A stretch of DNA of 64,000 nucleotides from Drechmeria coniospora (lineage: Eukaryota; Ascomycota; Sordariomycetes; Hypocreales; Ophiocordycipitaceae). The stretch spans positions 1,736,001 through 1,800,000 of the forward strand of contig NC_054390.1 of NCBI RefSeq assembly GCF_001625195.1, written 5' to 3'. Below the pieces are notes generated by a model, which saw nothing but the letters and a program-made list of their open reading frames with translations, did no database searches and was not told where the DNA came from. Shown one piece after another: positions 46,457 to 57,746 of the stretch (its first letter is position 1; the number at the start of each line of letters is the position of its first letter). The position numbers and the translations under genes were made by a program.

Positions 46457-46725
46457 ATTATTATAAGTAGTAAGATATAAAGTACTAACCCTAAGCTATA
46501 TAATAAGTATTATAACCTATATTAATTAATAATTTCTAGAGTTATTCTAGTACCTATAGTATATTTATAGAGTAGCTATTTAGTAATTTACTATTAGGAT
46601 TATAGTTATTTCAAGACCTTAACTTATAGAAGCTATAGGACGAAGTAGTTATAAAGAACTAAATATATATAGTATACTTAAATACTATATATTATAAAGC
46701 CTATAAGTTCATTTATAAAGTAAAT

Positions 46726-47130
46726 TATTATAGTATTAGGCTTAGCCTAATATATAAGAACAAAGGGAACTAAGGGACGTACTAGGAAGAATATATATAA
46801 CTAAAAGCCCTAGTTATTAAGTAGTTTTCTTTTTTTAAAGTTTTTTAATAAATATTATTAAGAGCCCTAAAGTAATTACTAAATAACTTTATAATATTTA
46901 AAAGACTATACTTATATTAGTTAGGAGGAAGGAAAAACCTAACTATTATAAGTTAAATAAATAAGGGGAAGCCTAAAGAAATTAACTTTTAGTAAGTTAT
47001 AGAGGACTTTATAGTAAAAGTCTATATAGAGTTTAACTAAATATATACCTAAATAGAAATATACTTTTTTAAATCTTAGCCCTATAGAAGAATAAATAGT
47101 AATAGGTATAGTAAGACCTAAAGTACTTAT
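46726..47130 (+). mobile_element. Truncated copy of the first Gypsy family: 5' LTR and gag start
   Basis: A 171-bp LTR (46726-46896) aligns base for base in length with 6146-6316 reversed. The leader and gag start follow, with the gag ATG changed to ATA. The frame ends abruptly at 47130, where a Copia LTR begins. Only transitions distinguish most positions, as expected from RIP. TAAAT at 46721-46725 would be its left TSD. The rest must lie right of the window, beyond the Copia that interrupts it. Confidence 0.85.
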
Positions 47131-47714
47131 TCTTGCAATTTAGGTACGTAAGAGGAGGAGTAATAAAAGTATATTGTACGGACTAAGGAATTAATTAAGC
47201 TATTAGTAATAGTATAAGGGGAACCAGTTAGTAACTGGATAAGAGTATAAACTTAGTAGTACTAAATTATATAAATAAATATAATTATATTTAAAAGGAA
47301 AAACTATTTTAAGGGAATAGCTACTGCCTTATATAGGTATAGAAGTATAGTAAAGACTGTTCCGGCTTATTCTAAGAAGTTCTAGCTTATTCTATAAGTA
47401 GGGTAAGTAATATTCCGGCTTATTCTAAGAAGTTCTAGTACATTCTATAAGTAGGGTATAGAATATTCTAGAATATTCTAGAATATTTTAGAGTATTCTG
47501 TACTATACCTAATTAGGTAAGTATTTTTAATAATAGTTTAGAGAAATAGTATATTATATACTATTAGTTAGCTCTATATACTTACTTATACTCTTAGTAT
47601 AGTATAGTATATCTACTAGTAGTAGTACTTCTAATAGTTACTACTAGTAGTAGTAATAATAGGATAGTATTCTATTTAGGTAGTCTTACTAGTATAAATC
47701 CTAGTATTTTAATA
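47131..47714 (-). repeat. 3' LTR of the minus Copia, subfamily 4 (584 bp)
   Basis: The shared family ends flank a different core. It has two tandem units containing CCGGCTTATTCTAAGAAGTT and a run of AGAATATTCT-like words. The polypurine tract (GAGGGGG in minus sense) abuts it at 47715. Confidence 0.82.
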
Positions 47715-48454
47715 CCCCCTCTATTTAGCTAGTATAACTACTACTAAATAGGGATCCCTTAGAGACCTAGTAGGCTAAGGTAGCATTAAAAGAGATTAGC
47801 AGTAAGGGCCTTAGTAAGACTATTAGTAGGTATAGACTTAGTATTTAGGTAATTGATTTTGGCTAGCCTATTAGTTACTTCTTACCGAATATACTGGAAC
47901 TTTAGTAGTATATGCTTTATTCGGTTATACTAATTGGGATTATTAGCGTTAGAGATAGATCCGTTGTTATTGTATAAAAGTAGGATAGGTTTTTTAAGGC
48001 CTTTATCGATTTCTATAAATAGACTGTCTAGCTATTTAAGTTCCCGAATTACTTCCAGTAAGGCATCCGATTCTGCCTTTATAGTAGAAAGAGTAATAGT
48101 ACTAGCCCTTTTTAATTTCTAGTAGATTAGTCTACTTACTAGGGTAAAGAAGTACTTATAGGTAGACTTAAAAGAGTTTAAGTTACCTGTAAAGTTGCTA
48201 TTAGAATATTTAGATAGGTTAGGTATTATTAACTTAGACTAATAGTAAATAGCTAGGTCTATAGTTCCTTTTAGGTATTAAAGGAAGTTCTTACCGGCTA
48301 ATAGCTATAGACTAGTAGCCTAATATATATACTGAGATAGCTATTGGACAGTAAAGGCTATATTTAGTTAGGTTAGTAGTATAAGATATATTAAAGTCCC
48401 TATTATTTGTTAGTATACTAGTTAGTCGGTTGCGGATAATAGAGTAAGAGTTAT

Positions 48455-48526
48455 TATTAAAATACTAGTATTTATATTAGTAAGACTACCTAAATAGAAT
48501 GCTATCCTATTAGTATTAGTACTAGT
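48455..48526 (+). repeat. First 72 bp of the split 5' LTR
   Basis: It begins TATTAAAATACTAG. Its last five bases, CTAGT, are the left TSD of the nested minus Copia. The LTR resumes at 55746-55751. Confidence 0.9.
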
Positions 48527-49320
48527 TCTTGCAATTTGGATGCGCAAGAAGAGGGGTAGTAGAAGTATATCGTACGGACTAGGGAATTAATTAGGCTATT
48601 GGTAATAGCAAAATGGGTACCAGTTAGTAACTAGGTAAGAGTATAAACTTAGTAGTACTAAATTATATAAACGAATGCAATTATTCTATTAAGTATAGTA
48701 TAGGAGAAATAGGACTATTTATGTCTTGGAGGTAGTACCTCGATAACCTTAGGTTCTTAGGTTAAGACTATAACTGCTATACTAATGTACGTATATACGA
48801 TTTGCGATAACTTAGTATGCCTAAGTTAAGACTATAACTGTTATACTAATATACGTATATATAAGCCTGTTAAGTTAGGTGGCTAGTCTATTATACCGTA
48901 TAGTAGGTTACCTGCTTAGTTATATTTATATAGTAAGTTACTAGCTTAGTTATCCCTGTACTATAGTTTAAATTGCTAAGAGTAGTACTCTTAGCTAGTA
49001 ACGGCTAGTAGTTGTTAGGAGAATATTAATTGGTATTCCGATTAATTAACTCTAGTAGTTAACTGACTACTATATATATAGGTTAGGTTGTAGTAGTAGG
49101 TTAGCTAATAGTAGTACTACTAGTAGTTGCTTCGAGTTGTAGTTCGGAGAAGTAGTATATTGTATACTATTAGTTAACTCTATATACTTACTAATACTTA
49201 TAGTATAGTATAGTATATTTACTAGTAGTAGTACTCCTAGCTATTACTACTAGTAGTAGTAGCAATAGGATAGTATCCTATTTAGGTAGTCTTATTAGTA
49301 TAAATACTAGTATTGTAATA
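48527..49320 (-). repeat. 3' LTR of the nested minus Copia (794 bp)
   Basis: It starts (plus strand) TCTTGCAATTTGGATGCGCA and ends at AGTATTGTAATA, next to CCCCCTCTATTTAG, the complement of the polypurine tract. Confidence 0.92.
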
Positions 49321-49329
49321 CCCCCTCTA

Positions 49330-52300
49330 TTTAGCTAGTATAACTACTGCTAAATAGGGATCCCTTAGAAACCTAGTAGGCTAAGGTAGTATTAGAAGAG
49401 ATTAGCAGTAAGGGCCTTAGTAAGGCCGTTGGTAGGTATAGACTTAGTATTTAGGTAACTAATTTTAGCTAGTCCGTTTGCTGCTTCTTACTAAATATAC
49501 CGGAACTTTAGTAGTATATACTTTATTTGGTTATACTAATTAGAGTTATTAGTATTAGAGATAGATTTATTATTATTATATAGAAGTAGAATAGGCTTCT
49601 TAAGACCCTTACCTATTTCTGAAAATAGACTATCTAGCTATTTAAGTTTCCGAATAGCTTTTAGTAGGGTATCTAATTCTACCTCTATAGTAAAAAGAGT
49701 AATAGTATTAGCCCTTTTTAATTTCTAGTAGATTGGTCTACCTACTAGGGTAAAGAGGTACTTATAGGTAGACTTAGAAGAATTTAAGTTACTTATAAAG
49801 TTATTATTGGAAAATCTAAGTAGGTTAGGTACTGTAGACTTAGACTAGTAGTAAATAGCTAGATTTATAGTTCCTTTTAGATATTAAAGGAGGTTCTTAC
49901 CGGCTAATAGCTATAGACTAGTAGCTTAGTGTATATATCGAGATAGCTATTGGATTGCAAAGGCTATATTTAGTCGGGTTAATAGCATAAGGTATATTAA
50001 AGTCCCTACTATCTATTAGTATACTAGTTAGTTAGTTGTAGATAAGGGAGTAAAGGGTATTGTAATAGCCTGCTTAAGTACTTCTAGCTGTAGCGGTATT
50101 ACTATTACCTTGGCCTCCTTTAACCTAAATTGAGTTAGGGCTTCCTTAATATACCCTTTTTAGCTAAGGGTAATACCCTTAGTTGTTTAATTAATCTATA
50201 TGCTTAAGAAAAAGGCAGCCTATTTATAGTCTTTAATTAGGTATACCTTATATAGTTATTATTTTAACTTATTAATATATATAAGGTTTGGTTTAATAAG
50301 TAGGTAGTTATTAATATAGCTAACTATATAAGTACTAGTAGTACTATTATAGTAGATAGCCGGATTAAATACTAGAGGGCTATATCTGTATTAGTATAGT
50401 AGTTTGGTAAGTGCCTCTTGCTACTCTTTAGGTCCTTGTTTTAGGCTATAGAGTACCTTTTTTAAAAGGATACCTTATTTAACTACTAGGTTATAGCCTA
50501 GCTTAGCTAGTAGCTTAGTTAAATTATTAGTCTTATTAAGATTAATAAATACTTTTAGTCCCTTAGGAATTTTAAAGTAATTAACTTTAGGTAGCTTACT
50601 GTTTAGGAAAGTACTAATAAAGTTAATTTATTTAATATACTAGTTGTTCTAAGCGGCTAGGGCTAGTAGTATCCTTTAGGTAGGTAGAATACTAGTAGTT
50701 ACAAAAGTCTTAATATAATTAAGGCCTTTAATTTGTATAAATCCCTTAGCTACTAGTTATACCTTAAATTTAATAGGGTTATTCTGCTAATCCTTTTTAA
50801 CTTATAGTATAAGTTAGCTTTTTAGAAGTTATCTACTAGTTAGTATTTCTTAAAGGGGGATAAAATAAAATACCCCTGCCTAGATAAGTTACTGGAATTC
50901 TAAGAATATAGTACTTATTTACTAGTCTTTATTGTTTAATTTAAGTACTTACTTCCAGCTAGTAGGCTTATTACTATTTAGTAGTTACTTTACCTTAGCT
51001 TAGTAGTATAGGTCCTGGATCCAATACGCTAGGTTAAGATCTATTGGGTTAGGGTTATCTTTTGGTTTTAGTGCATTTGGAAGAAAGGTATTTAGTAGAT
51101 CCTCTATTGGCTAGGCTAGGACCCCCTCTATTGCGCTAGTCCTAGTAGGACTAGTTGGTCCGTTGGCTTCTTGCAACCTACTGGTCCTAGTAGGACTAAT
51201 AGGTCTACTAGTCCTAGTAGGACTAGTAGGTCCGTTGGTTCCTTGCAACCTACTGGTCCTAGTAGGACTAATAGGTTTACTAGCCCTAGTAGGGCTAGTA
51301 GGTCCGTTGGTTCCTTGCAACCTACTGGTCCTAGTAGGACTAGTAGGTCTACTAGCCTTAGTAGGGCTAGTAGGTCTGTTGGCCCCCTTTGTCTCCCTAG
51401 GTATTAGGGGACTAGAGGTATTTTGCGAGATATAGTCTTTTATCTTAATTTCCCCCTCTAACTTTAGTCCTTAGAGATTAGGACTTAGTAGTTATTAAAG
51501 TCCTTAGGAGATAGGGCCGATACCTTTTAGGACTTTTAGGAAAGTAGTTTTTATAATTGCCCTTCTAGAAGGTATATATATAAGGTATGTTTTTAAACCT
51601 AGCGTTACTAGTAGCCTTACTGGTTTTATGCGTTGTACTAATTTGGTACTTTAAATCCGTTTCTGGTAAGGGATTAGGACTTTGCAGTAGGTACTAATAG
51701 CCTTATAGGCTGTAAGGTTTAGTAGCGTTTTTAGCCCTTGTAACTCCTGCTTAAGTAATTAGTAGGGGCTTAGATCCCTATTAGTAATTGCAGTATAGTT
51801 AACTAGGTTAACTATAGTAGGAAGTATAGTAGACTAAAGGAATAGTAGGAGGCTAGCCTAAATTATAGTTACTTATAGCCGGTCTAGAATAACTGATATA
51901 GATTGTTCGGTAAGTCTATTTTGTTTAGGGGTATATAGGTAAGACGTATTGAATAGTATTCCTTTAGTACCTAACTAGTCCTAAAGCAGTATATTAATTT
52001 TAGGTCCTTTATTATAAAATAGCCTTTTTGGGTAACGGCTATAGTATGTTTTTAGGCTTTAAAAGAAGTTCTTTATAGCCTAAAGGATTATTAGTCCTTC
52101 CTTATTAGGAAGAATATATACCTAATAGAATTAGGATTTATAATCGATAAGTATTAGTCTAATAGACTTCTAATTATAGGATATAAGTTTAATCCTAAAT
52201 ATATTCCCTTTGATTAAGTTAAGTATATAGTCTGGATCCTTAATTGGATCCCTTAACTATTGTTTAGTAGATTTTGCCCGTATATAGGTAAGGTATTAAA

Positions 52301-54375
52301 AATCGGTAACCTTAATAGACGAAAAGTTAGGTAACCTACTAGTAATTTTACTAGTCTTTTTTAGAAGTAGTAGACTAATATGTCCTAGTCGGATGTACTA
52401 GATGCTTGCTTATTGCAATAGTCTTTGGTAAGACTGATTGCTGGATTCCGTACTAGTAGTCGGAATAGCCTATTCCTTAGTACTAACAGTAGGGACTGTT
52501 AAGAGGTCTATTGCCTCTATAGGGATTAGGTCCTCTATAGGGTCTTTATATAGGGTAGCTTTAGTAAGGTCCCTTGAATTAGCCGAACTAGTAGTTGGGC
52601 TAGGACCTGGTCCTAGTCTAGGTTCCGGTCTAGGTACTGGACTAAATACCGACCTTAGTACCGATTTAGGTACCGACCTAGGCACTAATCTAGGTACCGA
52701 CTGGGGTACCAATTTAGGTACCGACTAGTCTTCTGCCTCGTTGGCCTAGGGAGGTTACTGTAAGGGAATTTCTACTACTATTCTATAGCTATTTTAGTAG
52801 CTTAAGTAGGCTAAGTTTAGTTTTCTTAGATAGGGCGTATTTAGGCCTTCTTGTTATAGGAAGAAGCCGTACCTCTAGAAGTTAAGTAGGCTATATACTT
52901 TTCGGTTTAAGTTATATAGGGATTCCTTAATAAGCGTTCCTCTTAATTTATAGTAATATATCCTATTAATAATATTAACTTTTAGTTTTAGAATATATAG
53001 TACCTTTTATAGTATAAGAGTACTATAGGTTAGTAGATTAGTATTAATTAATACTATAAATTTAGCGTTTCTAATTCTACTAGAGTAAATTGGACTACCT
53101 TTAGTAGTAATTAGTTTTGCCTAAGATTTTGCAATTAGTCTAAAGGTTATAAACTTAGACCGATTATTTACTAAATAGTAGGTTAAGCTAGTATTGTAAA
53201 GTAGGCCTATATAGTATATATTAGTATTAGTAATACTATATAGTATACTAATATTACTTAAGCTAGGTAATATTTCTAATTCTTATATAGAGTTAGAATT
53301 GGTATTTAATTCTTAATAGGAATTAGGTAAGTCTATACAGCCGGCGGTTAGGCTGTAGTTACTAACTAGGAAACTAGTAGTATTCTTTAATTACTTAGTC
53401 GATTTGTTAGATTTATTGGATTAGCTTATTTTATTGGATTAGCTTATTTTATTAAATTAACTAGGTTAACTAGATTTAGTAGATCTATTTCCCTTCTTTT
53501 TTTTCTTAGGTACTTAGGATACTTTATAGCTAAATATATTCGATTTAGTAGTACTAAAGTTTTAATTTTTTTCTAAAAGGTTAACTATAAGGTATTGTAA
53601 ACCTAGGGTATTTGTTTTAAGTCCTAAGGCTCGGGAAGACTAAATAGTATTGCGTTATATAGCAACCTATTGTAGAAAAATAGGCTTAACTATTATAAGG
53701 TATCGGTTAGCTTAATCTAGTAGATTAATTATTACTTCGGTTAGTTATAGCCTAGTAAGTTAACTATTAAATTTAGTAATAAATACCTTAAGTATTCCTT
53801 TGTACCCCTTAAATATAAGGGTATAGTAAGCGTTATATAGGTTAGAGCATTTAGCTTTATAACCTTTAGAGTATTATTTTTTTAATAGTAGGAAAACCTT
53901 AGTTAGGTTTTTAATCTATACAATAGATACTAAGGTTTCTTCCGTATAGCTATCCCGTAATAGTATAAATAAATAGGCCTAATTTTTGCTTAAGAAGTTA
54001 GATATAATTAAAGGTTTATTTAAAAAACTTTCTAGGTCTAGGGCTTAAAGTTAAATTAATAGGGATTGCTCCTATAGCTTGTAATTTTCGGTACCTTTAA
54101 GTTTTGCGTATTCTAGGAATTAATAGACTTTTTTATTTAACTTATAGCTAGAGTTAGAATCCTTTATCTTTATAATAGTAGTATTATTACTAAGATTGCT
54201 AAGAGTTAACTTAATTATATTTAGTTAATCTTATATCTATAGAATAATAGTATTAAGTTATTATATAGATTAAGTATATTATTGTAAAAGTTTATTAATT
54301 TGTATTTACTGTATTAGTAGATATTTTTCGATTTCCGATAGGTTAGTTCCCTAACTTTAGTTGGTAGGATTTATT
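49330..54375 (-). pseudogene. Degenerate Copia gag-pol
   Basis: In minus sense: gag from about 54370, the SVPR repeat at 52725-52610, the integrase at 52440-51780, the TSPTR linker at 51400-51120, RT at 50960-50080 (YINN active site near 50320) and RNase H at 50000-49420. The gag ATG has been lost (plus-strand TTTAT where CCAT is expected near 54370). Many Gln codons are stops. Confidence 0.83.
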
Positions 54376-54774
54376 TTCTAGTTAGTAATTAGATTCCGAT
54401 CTTACCTTACTTACCTAGCTAGTAATATTAGTAATTGGGTATCCTACTAGTAGTACTAGTAGGAAAGGGAGCTATAGCTTAGAGACCGAGCGTTACTAGT
54501 AGTACTAGTAGATAACGTACTAGTAGTACTAGTAGTTAGGGAAGCTGTAGTTTAATAACTAAGAATTACTAGTAGTACTAGTAGATAACGTACTAATAGT
54601 ACTAGTAGTTAGGGGAGCTATAGTTTAGTAACTAAGCGTTACTAATAGTACTAGTAGGTAACTTAGTAAGTTATAGGATTCGATTAATTGTTACTAGTAG
54701 TATTGGTAGGTAACTTAGTAAGTTGCAAAGATTAATTCTAGAGAATTAATTGTAGTCCTTTTGGGCTTATAACT

Positions 54775-55745
54775 TCTTGCAATTTAGATATGTAAGAAGA
54801 GGGGTAGTAGAAGTATATTGTACGGACTAAGGAATTAATTAGGCTGTTAGTAATAGCAAAATAGGTACTAGTTAGTAATTGGATAAGAGTATAAACTTAG
54901 TAGTACTAAATTATATAAATAAATGCAATTATTCTATTAAGTATAGTATAGGAGAAATAGGACTATTTATATCTTGGAGGTAGTACCTCGATAACCTTAG
55001 GTTCCTAGGTCGAGACTATAACTGCTATACTAATATACGTATATACGATTTGCGATAACTTAGTATACCTAAGTCGAGACTATAACTGCTATACTAATAT
55101 ACGTATATATAAGCCTGTTAAGTTAGGTGGCCAGTCTATTATACCGTATAGTAGGTTACCTGCTTAGTTGTATTTGTACGGTAAGTTACCGGCTTGGTTG
55201 TCCCTATACTATAGTTTAAATTGCTAAGAGTAGTACTCTTAGCTAGCAACGGCTAGTAGTTGTTGGGAGAATATTAATTAGTATTCCGATTAATTAACTT
55301 TAGTAGTCGACTGACTACTATATATATAGGTGTTACGGAGTCGCTAGGCGACTGCTCTAGGACTCTCAATAATGTTTATTAAAAGACTTGAAGGAGGGAA
55401 AACTACCTAACAACTAGGGCTTCTAGTTGTGTGCGTTCCTCCTAGTGGGTCCCTTGGTTCCCTTCGTTCTCCTATATCGGGCTAAGCCCGATACCATAAC
55501 AATAGGTTAGGTTATAGTAGTAGGTTGGCTAATAGTAGTACTGCCGGCAGTTGCTTTAAGTTGTAGTTCGGAGAAGTAGTATGTTGTATACTATTAGTTA
55601 ACTCTATATACTTACTAATACTCGCAGTATAGTATAGTATATTTGCTAGTAGTAGTACTCCTAGCTGTTGCTATTAGTAGTAGTAGCAATAGGATAGTAT
55701 CCTATTTAGGTAGTCTTACTAGTATAAATACTAGTATTTTTAATA
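54775..55745 (-). repeat. 5' LTR of the nested minus Copia, split by a solo LTR
   Basis: Removing the solo Gypsy LTR and one TSD copy (176 bp) leaves 795 bp, the exact subfamily length. Confidence 0.92.
55331..55501 (-). repeat. Solo Gypsy LTR (171 bp) with TSD ATAGG
   Basis: It starts TGTTACGGAGTCG and ends CCATAACA. Exact TSDs ATAGG lie at 55326-55330 and 55502-55506. It is the least RIP-altered copy of this LTR: CpG and CpA sites mutated in 6146-6316 and 46726-46896 are intact here. It interrupts the 5' LTR of the minus Copia and is among the youngest events in this nest. Confidence 0.95.
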
Positions 55746-56415
55746 CTAGTACTACTAGTACGGATACTATACTATACTGTAAGTATTAGTAAGTATATTG
55801 AGTTAACTAATAGTATATAATATACTACTTCTCCAAACTATAACTCGGAGCGATATACAGTAGTACTACTACCGACTAACTTACTACTGCAATATAACCT
55901 ATATATATAGTAGCCAGTCGACTACTAGAGCTAATTAATTGGTACGATAATTGCTGCTCTTCTAATTGCTATTAGCGCTTACCAGCCTATAATACTAACT
56001 TAGGCCGGACTACCTATTTATTATATAATGGAATTAGCTAAGCTAATAACTAAAATAATCCATTTAACCTTATAATAGAAGCAGTTAACTAACGAGTAAC
56101 TAAAACAGTTATCCAACTGTATAATAGTTTTAGCTATTTAAGCTATAGTATAATAGTACCTTTAATCTACGATAGAATCTCTAATAAAGCCGTTATTAGG
56201 GATTGTTCTATAGATATAAATAGCCGCTCTTTTCCTATACTATAGCTAGAAGAAATAATTATATTCGTTTATATAATTCGGTACTACTAATTGTATACTC
56301 TTGCCCAGTTACTAACTAGTACTTCCCTTATTGCTGTTACTAATAGTATAATTAATTTACTAGTCTATACAATATACTTTTACTATCCCCTCCTCTTGCG
56401 CATTAATTACAAAGA
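55746..56415 (+). repeat. Remainder of the split 5' LTR, subfamily 2
   Basis: It starts with the duplicated CTAGT and ends ATTACAAAGA. With 48455-48526 it makes 737 bp, equal to its 3' LTR at 62725-63461 and to 12294-13030. Confidence 0.9.
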
Positions 56416-56608
56416 GGTTATAAGCCCGGAAGGACTATAATTAATCCCCTAGAATTAATCTATATAACTTACTAAGTCGCCTACTAGTACTACTAGTAAA
56501 TCGTTTAAGAACGACTATTATAACTTATTAAGTTACCTACTAGTACTATTAGTAACTCTTGGTCTAACTTAGTAACTTACTAAGTTACCTACTAGTACTA
56601 CTAGTAAC

Positions 56609-57403
56609 TGTTAAAAATACTAGTATTTATACTAGTAAGACTACCCAAATAGGATACTATCCTATTGCTACTACTACTAGTAGCAATAGCTAGGAGTACT
56701 ACTACTAGCAAATATACTATACTATACTGTAAGTATTAGTAAGCATATAGAGTTAACTGATAGTATACAATATACTACTTCTCCGAACTATAACTCGGAG
56801 CGACTACCGGTAGTACTACTGTCAGCCAACCTACTACTACAACCTAACCTACATATATAGTAGTCAGTCGACTACTGGAGTCAATTGATCGGAACACTAA
56901 TTAATATTCTCCTAACGACTACCAGCCGTTGCCAGCTAAGAGTACTACTCTTAGCAATTTGAACTATAGTACAGGGACAACCAAGCCGGTAACTCACCGT
57001 ACGAATACGACCAAGCAGGTAACCTACTGCGCGGTATAATGGACTAGCCACCTAACTTAATAGGCTCATATATACGCACATTAGTATAGCAGTTATAGTT
57101 TCGACTCAGGTATACTAAGTTATCGCAGATCGTATATATACACATTAGTATAGCAGTTATAGTCTTAACCCAGGAACCTAAGGTTATCGAGGTACTACCT
57201 CCAAGATATAAATAGTCCTATTTCTCCTATACTATACTTAATAGAATAATTGCATTTATTTATATAATTTGGTACTACTAAGTTTGTACTCTTACCTAGT
57301 TACTAACTAGTACCCATTTTGCTATTACTAACAGCCTGATTGATTCCTTAGTCCGTACGATATACTTCTACTACCCCTCTTCTTGCGCATCCAAATTGCA
57401 AGA
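56609..57403 (+). repeat. Solo Copia LTR, subfamily 1 (795 bp), TSD GTAAC
   Basis: It starts TGTTAAAAATACTAG and ends CCAAATTGCAAGA. TSDs GTAAC lie at 56604-56608 and 57404-57408. It is inserted in the leader repeats of the plus-strand Copia. Its ends are intact and it has few RIP changes, so it is recent. Confidence 0.94.
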
Positions 57404-57404
57404 G

Positions 57405-57660
57405 TAACGCTTAGTTATCTCTAAGCTACAGTTCTTATACCTACTAGTACTACTAGTAACGCTTAGTTATCTCCAAGCTACGGTTCTTATACCTACCAGT
57501 ACTACTAGTAACGCTTAGTTATCTCTAAGCTACAGTTCTTATACCTACCAGTACTACTAGTAACGCTTAGTTATCTCCAAGCTACAGTTCTTATTTCTAC
57601 TAGTACTACTAATAACGCTTAGTTATCTCTAAGCTATAGCTCCTCTTCCTATTAGTACTA
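57405..57660 (+). repeat. Leader tandem repeats of the plus-strand Copia
   Basis: Five near-identical units of about 52-58 bp contain GTAACGCTTAGTTATCTC and CTACTAGTACTACTAG. They are the reverse complement of the array at 11860-12060 in the minus Copia, confirming the same position relative to gag. Confidence 0.8.
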
Positions 57661-57746
57661 CTAGTAGGAGACCTAACTGCTAGTATTACTAGCTAGGTAA
57701 GTAAGGTAAGACTAGAATCTAGTTACTAACTAGAAAATAAATCCCA

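Larger units (their letters stand above)
35642..46725 (+). mobile_element. Heavily decayed Gypsy retrotransposon split by three insertions
   Basis: It begins TGTTATAATGTTAGGCTTTG, a putative LTR start with a small stem. A putative gag starts at an ATG at 35832 (MIFKKSPLITVSS). The end of RT and its connection are seen at about 37930-38040, with SFLRVNNFYxEYI. RNase H begins at 38376-38548 with SNYIVYNKELLVVVY. It resumes at 45662-45864 and continues at 46457-46725. The three interruptions are a solo LTR, a full-length Copia and the mini LTR element. The exact LTR end and the 3' end are not found. Stops are pervasive. Confidence 0.75.
48527..55745 (-). mobile_element. Full-length minus-strand Copia with TSD CTAGT
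   Basis: In minus sense: 5' LTR 55745-54775 (795 bp after removing a nested solo LTR), internal region 54774-49321, 3' LTR 49320-48527 (794 bp). TSDs CTAGT lie at 48522-48526 and 55746-55750. It is inserted in the 5' LTR of the plus-strand Copia. Both LTRs belong to subfamily 1. Confidence 0.93.
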
